A stretch of DNA of 64,000 nt from Caproiciproducens sp. NJN-50 (GTDB taxonomy: Bacteria > Bacillota > Clostridia > Oscillospirales > Acutalibacteraceae), in assembly GCF_004103755.1 (NCBI RefSeq), contig NZ_CP035283.1, positions 1,674,001 through 1,738,000 on the forward strand, written 5' to 3'. The notes under the pieces were generated by a model. It worked only from the letters and a program-made list of their open reading frames with translations. It did not search any database and was not told the origin of the DNA. Made by a program: the position numbers and the translations under genes. Positions 52,431 to 62,300 of the stretch are shown one piece after another; the first letter of the stretch is position 1, and every line of letters starts with the position of its first letter.

Positions 52431-53603
52431 TCAGCGCCGCAGACTGTAGCGGCGGCCCGAATGGGATTCGACCGCGCCTTCCAGTTCCAATTCAGTCACG
52501 GCGGAAAGCAGCCTCGCAGCCGGAAGCCGGGTGACTTCGGCCAGTTCGGCAATCGGGCACGGCCTGTCGGTCAAACCGGACAATAGTATTTGCGCATCCG
52601 GCGAAAATTTATCCTCACAGGGCACAGCCCGCTTTTTATTTTCCAAAGAAGAATCGCTTTTCACGCTATTCTCTTCTATAATAACATTTGTTTTTGTATC
52701 GTCAAGGAAAAATTTACTTTTTCTCCATTCAGGGTATTCCTCAAGGATCTCTTTTGCTCCGCTGACCGGCTTTGCTCCGGACTTGATCAGATTGTTTGCG
52801 CCGGCCGAGACGGGACTGAAAATACCGCACGGGACCGCAAAAACATCGCGCCCCTGTTCCAGCGCGTAATCCGCCGTGATCAGGGAACCGCTCTTCGCGG
52901 CGGCCTCCACCACAAGGGTCCCGAACGACAATCCGGAAATGATCCGGTTCCGGATCGGAAAATTGGAGCCGGACGCCTGTGTCTGGGGAGGAAATTCAGA
53001 AATCAGCGCCCCTTTTTCCGCTATGACGCCGCGCAGGGATGCGTTTGCCATCAGATAGTCCGTGTCGATTCCGCAACCTAGGACGCAGACGGTTTTCCCT
53101 TCCGCCTGGAGAGCGCCCTGATGGGCCGCGGTGTCGATTCCAAGCGCGCCGCCGCTGACAACGACCACTCCGTTCTGAGCCAGTTCATACGCAAAGCTGC
53201 GCGCGGCGGCCTTGCCGGTCTGCGTCGCTTTTCTGGTCCCGACAATCGATATGGCGGGCTCGCTTGAAAAATCGGGAAGGATTCCCTTGTAATAAAGTGC
53301 GCACGGCGGATTGTGGATCTGACGCAATGGGCCGGGGTAATCGTCGCAATCGGGAGCCGTCACCTTTTGACCGATCTTTTCGCAGTAAGCCAAAAGAGCC
53401 TGTGCATCGGAAATGGAATAGGTTTCCATACCGCGGAGCTCTTTCGCGGTAAAATATCCCTCCAGCAGCCAGGCTTCCCGGCCAGCCGCATAAAAATCCT
53501 CCAGATTTCTCCATCCTTCAAGGATGCGGTTTTGCTTGGAGCTTCCGGCTCCGAGCGCATGCTGCAGCCAGAGCCAGAAAGCCTTTGGGTCATAATCGCT
53601 CAT
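52431..53603 (-). CDS. dprA: DNA-processing protein DprA
   Basis: 390 residues from ATG 53603, overlapping the preceding stop as ATGA; the frame to 53777 is a shadow of the methyltransferase gene. The Rossmann-like core has ISIVGTRKATQTG, VVSGGALGIDTAAHQGAL, LGCGIDTDY and FPIRNRIISGLS. After a variable linker (about 290-330) a winged-helix domain (DRPCPIAELAEVTRLPAARL) closes the protein. DprA loads RecA on incoming single-stranded DNA; com genes are not seen in this window. Confidence 0.95.
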   Translation of the reverse strand: MSDYDPKAFWLWLQHALGAGSSKQNRILEGWRNLEDFYAAGREAWLLEGYFTAKELRGMETYSISDAQALLAYCEKIGQKVTAPDCDDYPGPLRQIHNPPCALYYKGILPDFSSEPAISIVGTRKATQTGKAAARSFAYELAQNGVVVVSGGALGIDTAAHQGALQAEGKTVCVLGCGIDTDYLMANASLRGVIAEKGALISEFPPQTQASGSNFPIRNRIISGLSFGTLVVEAAAKSGSLITADYALEQGRDVFAVPCGIFSPVSAGANNLIKSGAKPVSGAKEILEEYPEWRKSKFFLDDTKTNVIIEENSVKSDSSLENKKRAVPCEDKFSPDAQILLSGLTDRPCPIAELAEVTRLPAARLLSAVTELELEGAVESHSGRRYSLRR

Positions 53604-54415
53604 GTCGCGGCGCCCCCCGCCCTGTTTCTCATCATTTCCCAGATCAGAATCGCCGCCGCCGCGGATGCGTTCAGCGATTCCGCTCTTCCCGTCATCGGGA
53701 TGGTGATCTCTCTGGAACAAGCTTCCCTTGTTTCCCGCGTCAGCCCGTTTCCTTCGTTTCCGACCGCCAGCACGCACGGCGCTGAAAGATCCGTTTCCGT
53801 CGCCGGCAAAGCGTCGCGGTCGGGGACAGCCGCGGCTGTGGTGAACCCGCGCCGGTTCAGATCCGGAAACAGCTCCGGCAGACTCTCTTCCCTATAAATC
53901 GGCAGGCGGAACACCGCCCCCATGGACGCGCGGAGGACCTTGGGGGAATAAAGATCGCAGCAGTCGCCTCCCAGCAGGACCCCTCCGACTCCCAACGCTT
54001 CCGCCGTGCGTAAAATCGTTCCCATGTTGGCGGGGTCCTGAAGGTTTTCCAGGGCAAGATAGGAGCCGGACGCCGGCAGCTCGGAGCCTTTCAGGATTTT
54101 GCGCGGCATCTCGCAGATGCAGAAAATCCCCTGGGGCGTCTTGGTGCGTGACAGGGCCTGCGCCGCCTGTGGGCCGACCAGATAGGATTCCCGCGCGTTT
54201 TTGAAAAGCGGAGCGAGGTATTTTCCGTATTTTCCCCCTGCGGATTCCGTATACAGCAGCATTCGGATCGTTACGCCGCTGAACGCCGCGTCCGCGCAAA
54301 GCCGCGCCCCCTCCAGGAAATACAGTCCGCGCTCCCTGCGGCACTCCGCGGAGCCGGACAGCCGGACGGCATTTTGAATAATTTCATTTCTGCGGCTTAA
54401 AATGATCTCGGGCAT
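53600..54415 (-). CDS. TrmH/SpoU-family RNA 2'-O-methyltransferase
   Basis: 271 residues. An N-terminal RNA-binding (substrate-binding) domain precedes the SPOUT knot: ALENLQDPANMGTILRTAEA (motif 1, Asn and Arg), VLAVGNEGNGLT (motif 2) and IPMTGRAESLNASAAAAILI (motif 3). The target ribose is probably in 23S rRNA but is not assignable; YsgA/RlmB-like names are both possible. It follows the rplT terminator and overlaps dprA, so it may need its own promoter or rely on read-through; none was clear. Confidence 0.88.
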   Translation of the reverse strand: MPEIILSRRNEIIQNAVRLSGSAECRRERGLYFLEGARLCADAAFSGVTIRMLLYTESAGGKYGKYLAPLFKNARESYLVGPQAAQALSRTKTPQGIFCICEMPRKILKGSELPASGSYLALENLQDPANMGTILRTAEALGVGGVLLGGDCCDLYSPKVLRASMGAVFRLPIYREESLPELFPDLNRRGFTTAAAVPDRDALPATETDLSAPCVLAVGNEGNGLTRETREACSREITIPMTGRAESLNASAAAAILIWEMMRNRAGGAAT

Positions 54416-54435
54416 ACGGTCAAAACCCCCAACGG

Positions 54436-54466
54436 ATAAAATGAGCGCCCGGAACCAGCCGGGCGC
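54436..54466 (-). terminator. Terminator after rplT
   Basis: GCGCCCGG (54445-54452) pairs with CCGGGCGC (54459-54466); the minus strand then reads TCATTTTAT, an interrupted T tract, so partial read-through is likely. Confidence 0.6.
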
Positions 54467-54478
54467 AGCTTTCGGTAT

Positions 54479-54832
54479 TTATACCGCGGATTTTGCTTTT
54501 TCGATCAGGCTTTTAAAAGCGGCTTCATCGGCAACGGCAATCTCCGCAAGCATTTTACGGTTCAGCGTGATTCCGGCCTTTTTCAGTCCGTTCATGAACA
54601 TGGAATAACTCACGCCGTTCGCGCGGCAGGCGGCCGAAATCCGGGTGATCCACAGGCGGCGGAAATCTCTTTTTCTGGCCTTGCGTCCGACAAACGCGTA
54701 GTTGCCTGATTTCATGACGGCCTGTTTGGCCATTTTAAAGTGACGGCTCTTGGCGCCAAAATAACCTTTTGCAAGTTTTAATGTCTTTTTTCTTCTTTTG
54801 CGCGTCATCAACGCGCCTTTCACACGTGCCAT
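54479..54832 (-). CDS. rplT: 50S ribosomal protein L20
   Basis: 117 residues, basic. The family N-terminus ARVKGALMTRKRRKKTLKLA and FVGRKARKRDFRRLWITRI are clear. L20 starts 50S assembly and is the known autoregulator of this operon in Firmicutes, binding the infC leader. It is the third gene of infC-rpmI-rplT. Confidence 0.98.
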   Translation of the reverse strand: MARVKGALMTRKRRKKTLKLAKGYFGAKSRHFKMAKQAVMKSGNYAFVGRKARKRDFRRLWITRISAACRANGVSYSMFMNGLKKAGITLNRKMLAEIAVADEAAFKSLIEKAKSAV

Positions 54833-54880
54833 TCTATAATACCTCCAATAAATGGTAGATTTCCGTTTTACGAGCAGTAT

Positions 54881-55078
54881 TTACTTATAAGGAATCAGCT
54901 TTTTAATCGTTGCCACGTTCGTCTTGTCGGCCAGGGTCGTTTTGCGCAGGCCGCGCTTGCGTTTGGTGGTCTTTTTATTCAAGATATGAGATTTATAGGC
55001 ATGGGCACGGATCACCTTGCCGTTTTTTGAAAGTTTAAAGCGCTTTTTCGCACCGGTATGTGTTTTGATTTTAGGCAT
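54881..55078 (-). CDS. rpmI: 50S ribosomal protein L35
   Basis: 65 residues: PKIKTHTGAKKRFKLSKNGK at the N-terminus, then HILNKKTTKRKRGLRK. Canonical middle gene of infC-rpmI-rplT, 23 bases after infC and 48 before rplT. Confidence 0.98.
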   Translation of the reverse strand: MPKIKTHTGAKKRFKLSKNGKVIRAHAYKSHILNKKTTKRKRGLRKTTLADKTNVATIKKLIPYK

Positions 55079-55101
55079 AACTGCCCCTCCTTATCGAAAC
55101 T

Positions 55102-55620
55102 TTACTTAACGGGTTTGGATGCAAGGAACATCAACATGTTGCGTCCCTCCAGCTTAGGCGGTTTTTCAACATTGGCAATTTCGCTCAGGGCCTCCGCAAA
55201 GCGTTTCATGGTTTCATAGCCCTGCTCCGGGTGACCCATCTCGCGTCCGCGAAACCGGATGGAAGCCTTGACCTTGTCACCGCTTTTCAAAAACTTTTCC
55301 GCATGGCCGAGCTTCGTATTGAAATCGTGCACATCAATATTCAGCGAAAGGCGGATTTCCTTGATCTCAACGGTATGCTGATTCTTTCTGGCTTCCTTGT
55401 CGCGTTTGGCCTGTTCAAACCTGAACTTGCCGTAATCGATGATTTTGCAGACCGGCGGAGTCGCCTGGGGAGCGATTTTCACCAGATCCAGATTCATTTC
55501 CATGGCTTTCTGCAAAGCCTGGGCGGACGACATCAGGCCGAGCTGGCTGCCATCCGAGCCGATTAACCGCACCTGCCTGTCGCGGATCTGTTCGTTAATC
55601 TGAAGTTCCTTGTTGCTAAT
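55102..55620 (-). CDS. infC: Translation initiation factor IF-3
   Basis: 172 residues counted from ATT at 55620. The SD GGAGGTG (55628-55634) has no ATG, GTG or TTG at a suitable distance, whereas an ATT nine bases beyond it opens ISNKELQINEQIRDRQVRLI, the normal IF3 N-terminus. IF3 genes of E. coli and Bacillus also use ATT or ATA/ATC to let IF3 limit its own translation. The N-domain (to about 75) and C-domain (KEIRLSLNIDVHDFNTKLGH, VKASIRFRGREMGH) are complete. It leads infC-rpmI-rplT. Confidence 0.96.
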   Translation of the reverse strand: MSNKELQINEQIRDRQVRLIGSDGSQLGLMSSAQALQKAMEMNLDLVKIAPQATPPVCKIIDYGKFRFEQAKRDKEARKNQHTVEIKEIRLSLNIDVHDFNTKLGHAEKFLKSGDKVKASIRFRGREMGHPEQGYETMKRFAEALSEIANVEKPPKLEGRNMLMFLASKPVK

Positions 55621-55797
55621 AGCTAAGCACCTCCATAACACGTCAATCTCAGAATAAAAAACGCGGGCCAACCATCCGCCCGCGCATCAATACCCACTTA
55701 GCCCCCAGAGGGGCATCCGAATGTATTGACCCGTGACGGACAAAACCCCACAGGTGGAAATACTGTTTTTTAAACCGTACTCCGCTTTGTTTTACAG
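55621..55797 (-). ncRNA. infC-rpmI-rplT leader (L20-leader-type attenuator)
   Basis: About 175 transcribed bases lie between the promoter and infC. Structures seen on the minus strand: a long-range pairing TCAATAC (55723-55729 side) with GTATTGA (55687-55693 side) that encloses the hairpin GCCCC-loop-GGGGGC (55701-55714), then an intrinsic terminator (55653-55684). In Bacillus, L20 binds such a leader and promotes termination. Position, gene order and terminator agree; the exact L20 site was not matched base by base. Confidence 0.75.
55653..55684 (-). terminator. Attenuator terminator ahead of infC
   Basis: CGCGGGC (55662-55668) pairs with GCCCGCG (55678-55684) across a 9-base loop; on the minus strand TTTTTTATT follows. 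It lies about 33 bases before the infC start, inside the leader. Confidence 0.85.
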
Positions 55798-55803
55798 TGA
55801 ATT

Positions 55804-55832
55804 ATTATAACCAGATTTTACGTTTTTGTCAA
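55804..55832 (-). promoter_or_regulatory. Consensus sigma-A promoter of infC-rpmI-rplT
   Basis: Minus strand: perfect TTGACA (55827-55832), exactly 17 bases, perfect TATAAT (55804-55809). The -35 box contains the addA stop codon. Confidence 0.92.
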
Positions 55833-58800
55833 GAATTATTTCCCGTAATTTCAGCGCCCAGCGCAAAGGAATAGAGCAGACACTGCTTCACTTCCTTTTC
55901 CGTGCAAATTTCCAGAGCGCGGCGATACCATTCCAGCTGCTCCCTGTAGCGCATCCAGAGTTCCGACGGGTCCCGCGTCCGGTCTGTTTTGTAATCGACG
56001 ATGACAAGGCCGTCCGGTTCCTCGAAAACGCAGTCCACCGCTCCCTGCAGGATCACGGCTTCCTCCGCCGGTCCGCCCGTCAGCCCCGGACGTATTTCGC
56101 CCGCCGGGATCTCAACGGAAAATCGGAACTCCCGTTCCATCCGGCTGGAAGCGAGAATCCGTTTTGCCAGCCCGCTCCGGAAAAACGCGCCGACAGCTCC
56201 GAGGTCGACCGCCTGCGCCTGCCAGGAAGTCAGGAAACCCTCTTCCACCAGCCGGGAAAGTTCCCGTTCGGGGTCTGCGGACGCTCCGCGGTAATCCGCG
56301 AACTGAAGATAGGCGTGCAGCGCCGTGCCGCGCTCCGCCGGAGTCAGCCCTCCCTCCCCGAGAAACGCGGGGCGGGAAGACGCGGCATACCGGGCGGAAA
56401 ACTTCCCGGCAGCCAGTTCGGAGGCGGCGACCTTCGCACACATCCCGCTGATTCCGGAATAAGAATAGGCGAAGTTCAAATCGGACTCCAGCCTTGCAAG
56501 AAGCACCGCGTCCGGTTCCGCCGGGCGCCGTATCTCCAATTCCGTTTCCTCCGCCGGTCCGCCCTCCTTGGGCCGGGTAACGAAAAAGGACCAGTGTCCC
56601 TCGTCCGGAACCGCAATTGTCCCGGAAACGCCCGCCATATCCCGAAGAATTCCGGCCTCCGGATGCCTCAGGGCGCAAAGAAGCAGCCAGTCGGAAATGC
56701 TGGAAGCTCCGCGCACAACATAGGGTGGAATCCGTTCCCCGCCCGTCAGCCGGGAAGCAAGAGATCGAAGCGTCTTCCGGGCGTCGTCAAGCGTCGTCAC
56801 CAGAATCAGCTTCTCCTTTGCACGCGTCATCGCAACATAGAGGACGCGCAGCTCCTCGCTCATCTCGTCCCGCTCCTGTTCCAGCGCGACGGCCTCCCGC
56901 ACCATGGTGGAACGTCGCGCGCCGGTGGCGGGGTCCCTGAGCCGGATGCCCGGGCCGAGCTCCGGGTGCAGCAGCACGTCCGAGCGTTCCTTGTGAAAAC
57001 CGCGCGAACATCCCGCCAAAATGCAGATTGGGAATTCGAGGCCCTTGGAATGATGCACACTCATCACCCGCACCACGTTGGCCGATTCGCTGATGGTGGA
57101 CGCCGCGGACAGATCGGCGCGTCTCCTCTGCATCCGCTCGAGAAAGCGAAGAAAACCGGACAGTCCGTTGTAGCCCGAGGACTCGTATTTGCGGGCGTAG
57201 GAGAGCAGAAGCCGCAGATTTGCCAGGCGCAGTTCCCCGTTCGGCATGGCCTGAACCAGATTGGAAAGGCCGGTTCTGGCGTAAGCGGACCGAATCAGCC
57301 GGTCGGACGGCATGGTGGCCGCCAGCGTCCGGAACCGTTTGATCTCGCCGAGGAACCCGGCGGCCTTCCCGTCCCCGTCCCGGGCTGCCGCCGCGACGGC
57401 GGGATACAGCCGGCCCGCGCGGGTATGCAGCCTGATTTCCGACACCTCGTCCGGGGTAAATCCGTAAATCGGACTCATCATCACGGCAAGAAGAGGAATA
57501 TCCTGCATCGGGTTGTCGATCGCCTGAAGCAGCGACAAAGCGGTGCGGATTTCACCCGCGGCGAAAAAGCCCCCTGCCGTGTCGGCCCAGGCCGGAATTC
57601 CGAGCGCAGAAAGCTCTTTTGCGTATTCTGGCGCGTACTGGTTGGCGCTCCGCAGCAAAATACAGAAATCGCGGTAGACCGCCGGCCTTTGCCTGCCGTG
57701 ATCCGTCACCGAATCCGAACCGGACGTCATGGAATAAATGAGGTCCGCGATGCGCAGGCATTCCGTCCGGATCAGATCGGAATCCTTCTTGAATTCCGTT
57801 CCGGAAAGGTCGATGATTTCCAAATCAACCGAGGGCTCCGCCTCCGGGGGATAATCCGCGCCGGGGACCAGCTCCTCCGATTTCGTGTAATCCAGCTCGC
57901 CCGCCTTTTTGCTCATCAGCTGCCGGAAGACGAAGTTCACCGCCCCGGTCACGCCGCTCCGGCTGCGGAAGTTGCGGTCCAGCACCACGCAGGACGGAAA
58001 CGCGGGATGAACGGGATCGTAATCCGGCAGGACGGCGCGGCGGCGAAGAAAAATCTGCGGCATGGCCTGGCGGAACCGGTAGATGCTCTGTTTGACGTCC
58101 CCGACGAGGAACAGATTGGTTTCGCCGCGGGAAATGGCGCGGAAAATCATGTCCTGAGCCTCGTTGGTATCCTGATATTCGTCCACCATGATCTCTTCAT
58201 ACCGTTCGGAAAGTTCCAGCGCGTCCGGGGTCCGCTCAAACCCGTTCCCCGCGTCGCGGACCAGCAGCTTCAGCGCCCAGTGCTCCAGATCGCTGAAATC
58301 CGCGGCGCGGCGCTCCGTCTTCCTCTGGGCCAGGAGTGCGCCGAAGCGCTCGGTCACCCGGAACAGCATCCGGACGCACGGGGCGAGCCGTGACATCTCT
58401 TCCGCCCATTCCTCCCGGGAACAGGAAAAAAAGGAGGAAAGGCGGCCAGCCATGGCTTTGATCTCTTTTCTGGCATCCGCGACAGAGTTCTTCAGCGGGT
58501 CTTCCGAACGCCCCCGGACCGGCCGGAATTTTGGAAATGAAAAGTCCGCACAGCGGCGCGCGCAGAGTTCCCAGTCTCCGGATGCGACCGCCTCCCCAAG
58601 TGACGTCAGATCGGCAAGGTCAGACCGAAAGGCGTCGGAATAAGCGGTGAGAAGCTCTTCGTCTCCGCTGATTCGCGCAAGGGAACTTTGAGTGACCGAA
58701 ACGCCGTACTCCACCGCCTCCTCCGCGAAAGAAAGGATCGTCCGGCCCCAGACAGTCTGTTCCGCGGGGACGGCGCTGTCATACAGAGCCGACTTTTGGG

Positions 58801-59377
58801 AAAGCCATCGTCCGGGGAACGGATGGGAACGGACAAAATCGTACAGGCGGTTCACGGTTTCGGCAATGCGGCCGTCGTCCCGGCCCGAAGAAAATTCTTC
58901 GACAAAGTTAAAAAAGGAGGGATCCGCTTCCGCGTAAAACTCGTCCAGAGTATCGGAAACCGTCTGAGAGCGCAGGACGGCCATTTCCCCGTTGTCCAGG
59001 ATGCGGAAATCCGGAGCGATTCCGAGCTTGAAGAAATTTTCGCGCACCAAGTCGCTGCAAAAGGAATCGATCGTCCCGATCTTCGCCCTGGAAAGCAGAA
59101 TCTGCTGACGCTGCAGCCGGACGTTGCCCGGGTCGTTTTCCAGCATGGACGCGATCTCAGCCGCGATGCGCCCGTTCATTTCCGCCGCCGCGGCTTTCGT
59201 GAACGTGACGACCAGCATCCGGTCCGCGTCGACCGGGCTGACCGGGTCGGTGATACGCTCGATGACGCGCTGCACCAGAACCGCCGTTTTGCCGGAGCCG
59301 GCCGCGGCCGAAACGAGGAGGGCCCCGCCGCGGGCATGGATCGCATTCTTCTGGCTCTGAGTCCAGTTCCTGCTCAT
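55829..59377 (-). CDS. addA: ATP-dependent helicase/nuclease subunit A
   Basis: 1182 residues. UvrD-like helicase motifs are present: Walker A VSAAAGSGKTAVLV (about 22-35), DEYQDTNEAQD (motif II), FLVGDVKQSIYRFRQA (motif III) and MSVHHSKGLEFPICIL. The C-terminal RecB-type nuclease has LVIVDYKTDRTRD. With AddB it resects double-strand breaks to Chi and loads RecA, in place of RecBCD. Its ATG overlaps the addB stop by 4 bases. Confidence 0.96.
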   Translation of the reverse strand: MSRNWTQSQKNAIHARGGALLVSAAAGSGKTAVLVQRVIERITDPVSPVDADRMLVVTFTKAAAAEMNGRIAAEIASMLENDPGNVRLQRQQILLSRAKIGTIDSFCSDLVRENFFKLGIAPDFRILDNGEMAVLRSQTVSDTLDEFYAEADPSFFNFVEEFSSGRDDGRIAETVNRLYDFVRSHPFPGRWLSQKSALYDSAVPAEQTVWGRTILSFAEEAVEYGVSVTQSSLARISGDEELLTAYSDAFRSDLADLTSLGEAVASGDWELCARRCADFSFPKFRPVRGRSEDPLKNSVADARKEIKAMAGRLSSFFSCSREEWAEEMSRLAPCVRMLFRVTERFGALLAQRKTERRAADFSDLEHWALKLLVRDAGNGFERTPDALELSERYEEIMVDEYQDTNEAQDMIFRAISRGETNLFLVGDVKQSIYRFRQAMPQIFLRRRAVLPDYDPVHPAFPSCVVLDRNFRSRSGVTGAVNFVFRQLMSKKAGELDYTKSEELVPGADYPPEAEPSVDLEIIDLSGTEFKKDSDLIRTECLRIADLIYSMTSGSDSVTDHGRQRPAVYRDFCILLRSANQYAPEYAKELSALGIPAWADTAGGFFAAGEIRTALSLLQAIDNPMQDIPLLAVMMSPIYGFTPDEVSEIRLHTRAGRLYPAVAAAARDGDGKAAGFLGEIKRFRTLAATMPSDRLIRSAYARTGLSNLVQAMPNGELRLANLRLLLSYARKYESSGYNGLSGFLRFLERMQRRRADLSAASTISESANVVRVMSVHHSKGLEFPICILAGCSRGFHKERSDVLLHPELGPGIRLRDPATGARRSTMVREAVALEQERDEMSEELRVLYVAMTRAKEKLILVTTLDDARKTLRSLASRLTGGERIPPYVVRGASSISDWLLLCALRHPEAGILRDMAGVSGTIAVPDEGHWSFFVTRPKEGGPAEETELEIRRPAEPDAVLLARLESDLNFAYSYSGISGMCAKVAASELAAGKFSARYAASSRPAFLGEGGLTPAERGTALHAYLQFADYRGASADPERELSRLVEEGFLTSWQAQAVDLGAVGAFFRSGLAKRILASSRMEREFRFSVEIPAGEIRPGLTGGPAEEAVILQGAVDCVFEEPDGLVIVDYKTDRTRDPSELWMRYREQLEWYRRALEICTEKEVKQCLLYSFALGAEITGNNS

Positions 59378-62300
59378 TCCGTCTCCCCTCCTTTCGAAAA
59401 TTCCCCGATCACGGCGTCACGGTCCCATTTCTGCATTTCACGCTCCAGGTCGTCGCGCTCGTGGCCGCAAACTGCTCCATAGGGACACCATGCGCACGCG
59501 TCGTAATCTCCGGACAACGGCACGGCGGCGATTTTTCCCCGCTTCAATTCTTCCGCCATATCCGCAACGAGCCTACGAATATAATGGAAGGCCTGTTCCA
59601 GTTCCCGTTCCGTAATCAGATGCCCCTCGCCCGAAGGAACGCCTCCTTTCAGCGTGACCGGGAGATAAGTCCCTTTTCCATCCGGCTCCATCGCGGCGAC
59701 TACCTCCGCATCGTTTAAGATCAGACCGTCCATGCGAAGTTTCCTTCCGAAATCCTTTTCCAGCTTCTTTCCGTCATCCTCCCGCTTTGCAGCAGCAGAC
59801 GGGCGGTTGGCAGGCATGTACAGCACCCCGGCCGGAAGCACCTCGCCGTAGCGTCTCTTCCCGTTTTCACAAAGTGCCGCCAGATAAATCAGCATCTGCA
59901 GATTCATGCCGTAAATCACGTCGGAGAGGCGGAATTCTTTCTGTCCCGTTTTATAGTCCACCACGCGAAGATACCGGACCCCGTTTCGGGCCATCACGTC
60001 CACCCGGTCGATTTTTCCGTCGATCTCCACCTTGCCGCCGTCCGGCAGCGGAATGGTCAGCGGAGGAATCTCGCCGCCGATGGACAGTTCAAAATCCACC
60101 GGTTCAAATCCGCTCTGCGCAAGCTCTTCGGCGATGCGCCTGGCAACGATCTGTGCGGAGTCCGCCAGCCGGGAAATCAGGTAGGCAAAGCGCGGCGTCC
60201 GGTTTTTCAGCCCGCCGAATCTCGCCTCCACATAATCTTCGAGAAATTTCAGAATGACGCCGCGGAGCTCACGGTCCGTGACGCCGTTAATTTGAGCGCT
60301 TCCGATCTCCTGAAACAGCCGCTGCAGCAGATAATGCATCAGGCTGCCGTACTCGAGCGCGTTGAGTTCGGCGGTTTTGCGTTCCCGGGCGCCGAGCCCG
60401 TAGCGGCAGAAATACTGGAACCGGCAGAGATGATAGATCTCAATCTGGGTGGCGGAAACCTGCATTTCCCTGCTGAAAAGGCTTGTCGCTTTACGCGGAT
60501 CGTGAAACGCAAAGGGCCGCTTTTCCGCCGCTCCGGCAAGAGAAGCGAGTTCTCTGTCCTTTCCCCGGCGGCGCAGAAGCTCTTTCAGCGTTTCGGAAAA
60601 GGGGTCGCCGCCGTGCCATTTCTGAGCGGACAGTTCCATGACCGGTTTTAGCGCCGTGGCAAAATAGGTCTGTTCCAGCAGAAGTTCATTCCATATCTGC
60701 ACTCCCGGAAGAACGGCGCGGGTTTCCGTAAGGATGGAAGAGGGGGAATTTGCTTTTCCATCCTCATCGGAGACCGGATAGCACAGAAAAAGCCGTTGGG
60801 AAGCCGTACACATGGCGGAATAGGCCAGAAAACGTTCCTGTACCGCCGCTCCCTCCCCCGTGTCGTTCAGTTCCAGCCCCAGTCCGATCAGCTCATGGCG
60901 CTCCCTGTCGCTGATCAGCCCGCCGGAGCCGGAGACCATCGGAAACTGGCCCTGCGCGCATCCCACAAGGAATACCACCTTGGGATCCGCGGGCCGGGAG
61001 CGGTCCGCCGCGCCGACGGTTACCTCGTCCAGCCCCTGCGGGATGCTCGCGATCCGGCTGGAGAGCACCACCATCCGAAGCAGCTCGGCGTATCGCATCC
61101 CTGTCACTTTGTTTTTTCCGAGAACAAGGGCAGTCTGGTCCAGAATCCCCATCAGCAGATCCCAGACGCGCAGTTCCCGTTCCGCCAGCGCAGGATTTCC
61201 GTCGTCGGAAAGCTGTTTGGCGAACTGTTTCAGATGTTCCGCCGCGTGCAGTTCTTCCAGCAATCGATACACGGCCCCCGCCATTTCTTCCCCGTCCGCG
61301 TCCGCCGTTCTGCCCGCGAATCGCTCCAAAGGGGCAACTACCGCGATCCTGAGTTCATTGAGCTCTTTCAGCTGCGCAGCGCCGCCGGGTTTTGTTTCTT
61401 CGGCAAAGCCCTCCGGGCTGTCCTTCCATTCCTCCCGCCATTTTTTTCCCGACAGATTCCATAGGAACGTATAATTTTCCAGCAGGGAGATTTGCTCCGG
61501 CGTCAGCCCGCACAGTCCCGTTTTCAGATAAAGGAACACATCGTCGGAGCGGAAGCCGTTCTGGGTGATGCGGAACGCCGAAAGGACCAAGCGCATCAGC
61601 GGTTCCGCGTCGATTTCCTCCGGCCTGTCCATAAAATACGGTATTTCCCAGTTTTCCAGCGCCGCGTCGAGAATCCCACGGTAGGATTCCTGACTGCGGG
61701 CAACCACCGCAAAGTCCCGGTAGCGGTATCCCCCGTCGATCATCAGACGGCGAATCGTCGCGGCCACAAACGCCGACTCGTCATAGCTGTTTTTCGCCTC
61801 GTAAATGGAAATCGCTTTACAGGCTCCGGAAAATGGCTTTCTATGAGAGGGCCGATAAATTCCCTCCTCCAGAGCTTTCAGATCCTCGCTCTGAAAGCGG
61901 GTTCCGCTTTCCAATATAATCGGAGCCGCAACCGGGACCCCATTTTGTTTTGCAAGACGAATCAGGATTTTTGCCGTCCTGCGAACCAGGGAAAACAGCC
62001 CCGCGCCGCACTCCGGGTCATCGAGCCGGTCCGCGCACAGCGCGGCGCGGACTTCCTTTGCCTGTCTGAGAATCAGGGAAAGCACGTCATATTCCTGAAC
62101 GGTAAAGCTCTGAAAAGAATCCACCATCACGGTATAGCCCGAAAAGAAGTCGTTCTGTTCCAGCTTTTCCTTTAACCGTGTCAGGTCGTCGAGCGGATCT
62201 ATGTAGCTCTGTGCCACCAGCGCATCGTAAGCCGAAAGGATCAGCGACAGCTCGGAAACTTTTCTTCGCAGCGTCCCGTCCGGCATTTTTTCCGCCGCTT

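Noticed and set aside
55826..58393. 855-residue plus-strand open frame opposite addA
   Set aside because: It is a shadow of addA caused by G/C-ending codons; its sequence is Arg/Pro/Gly-rich with no domain and no SD.
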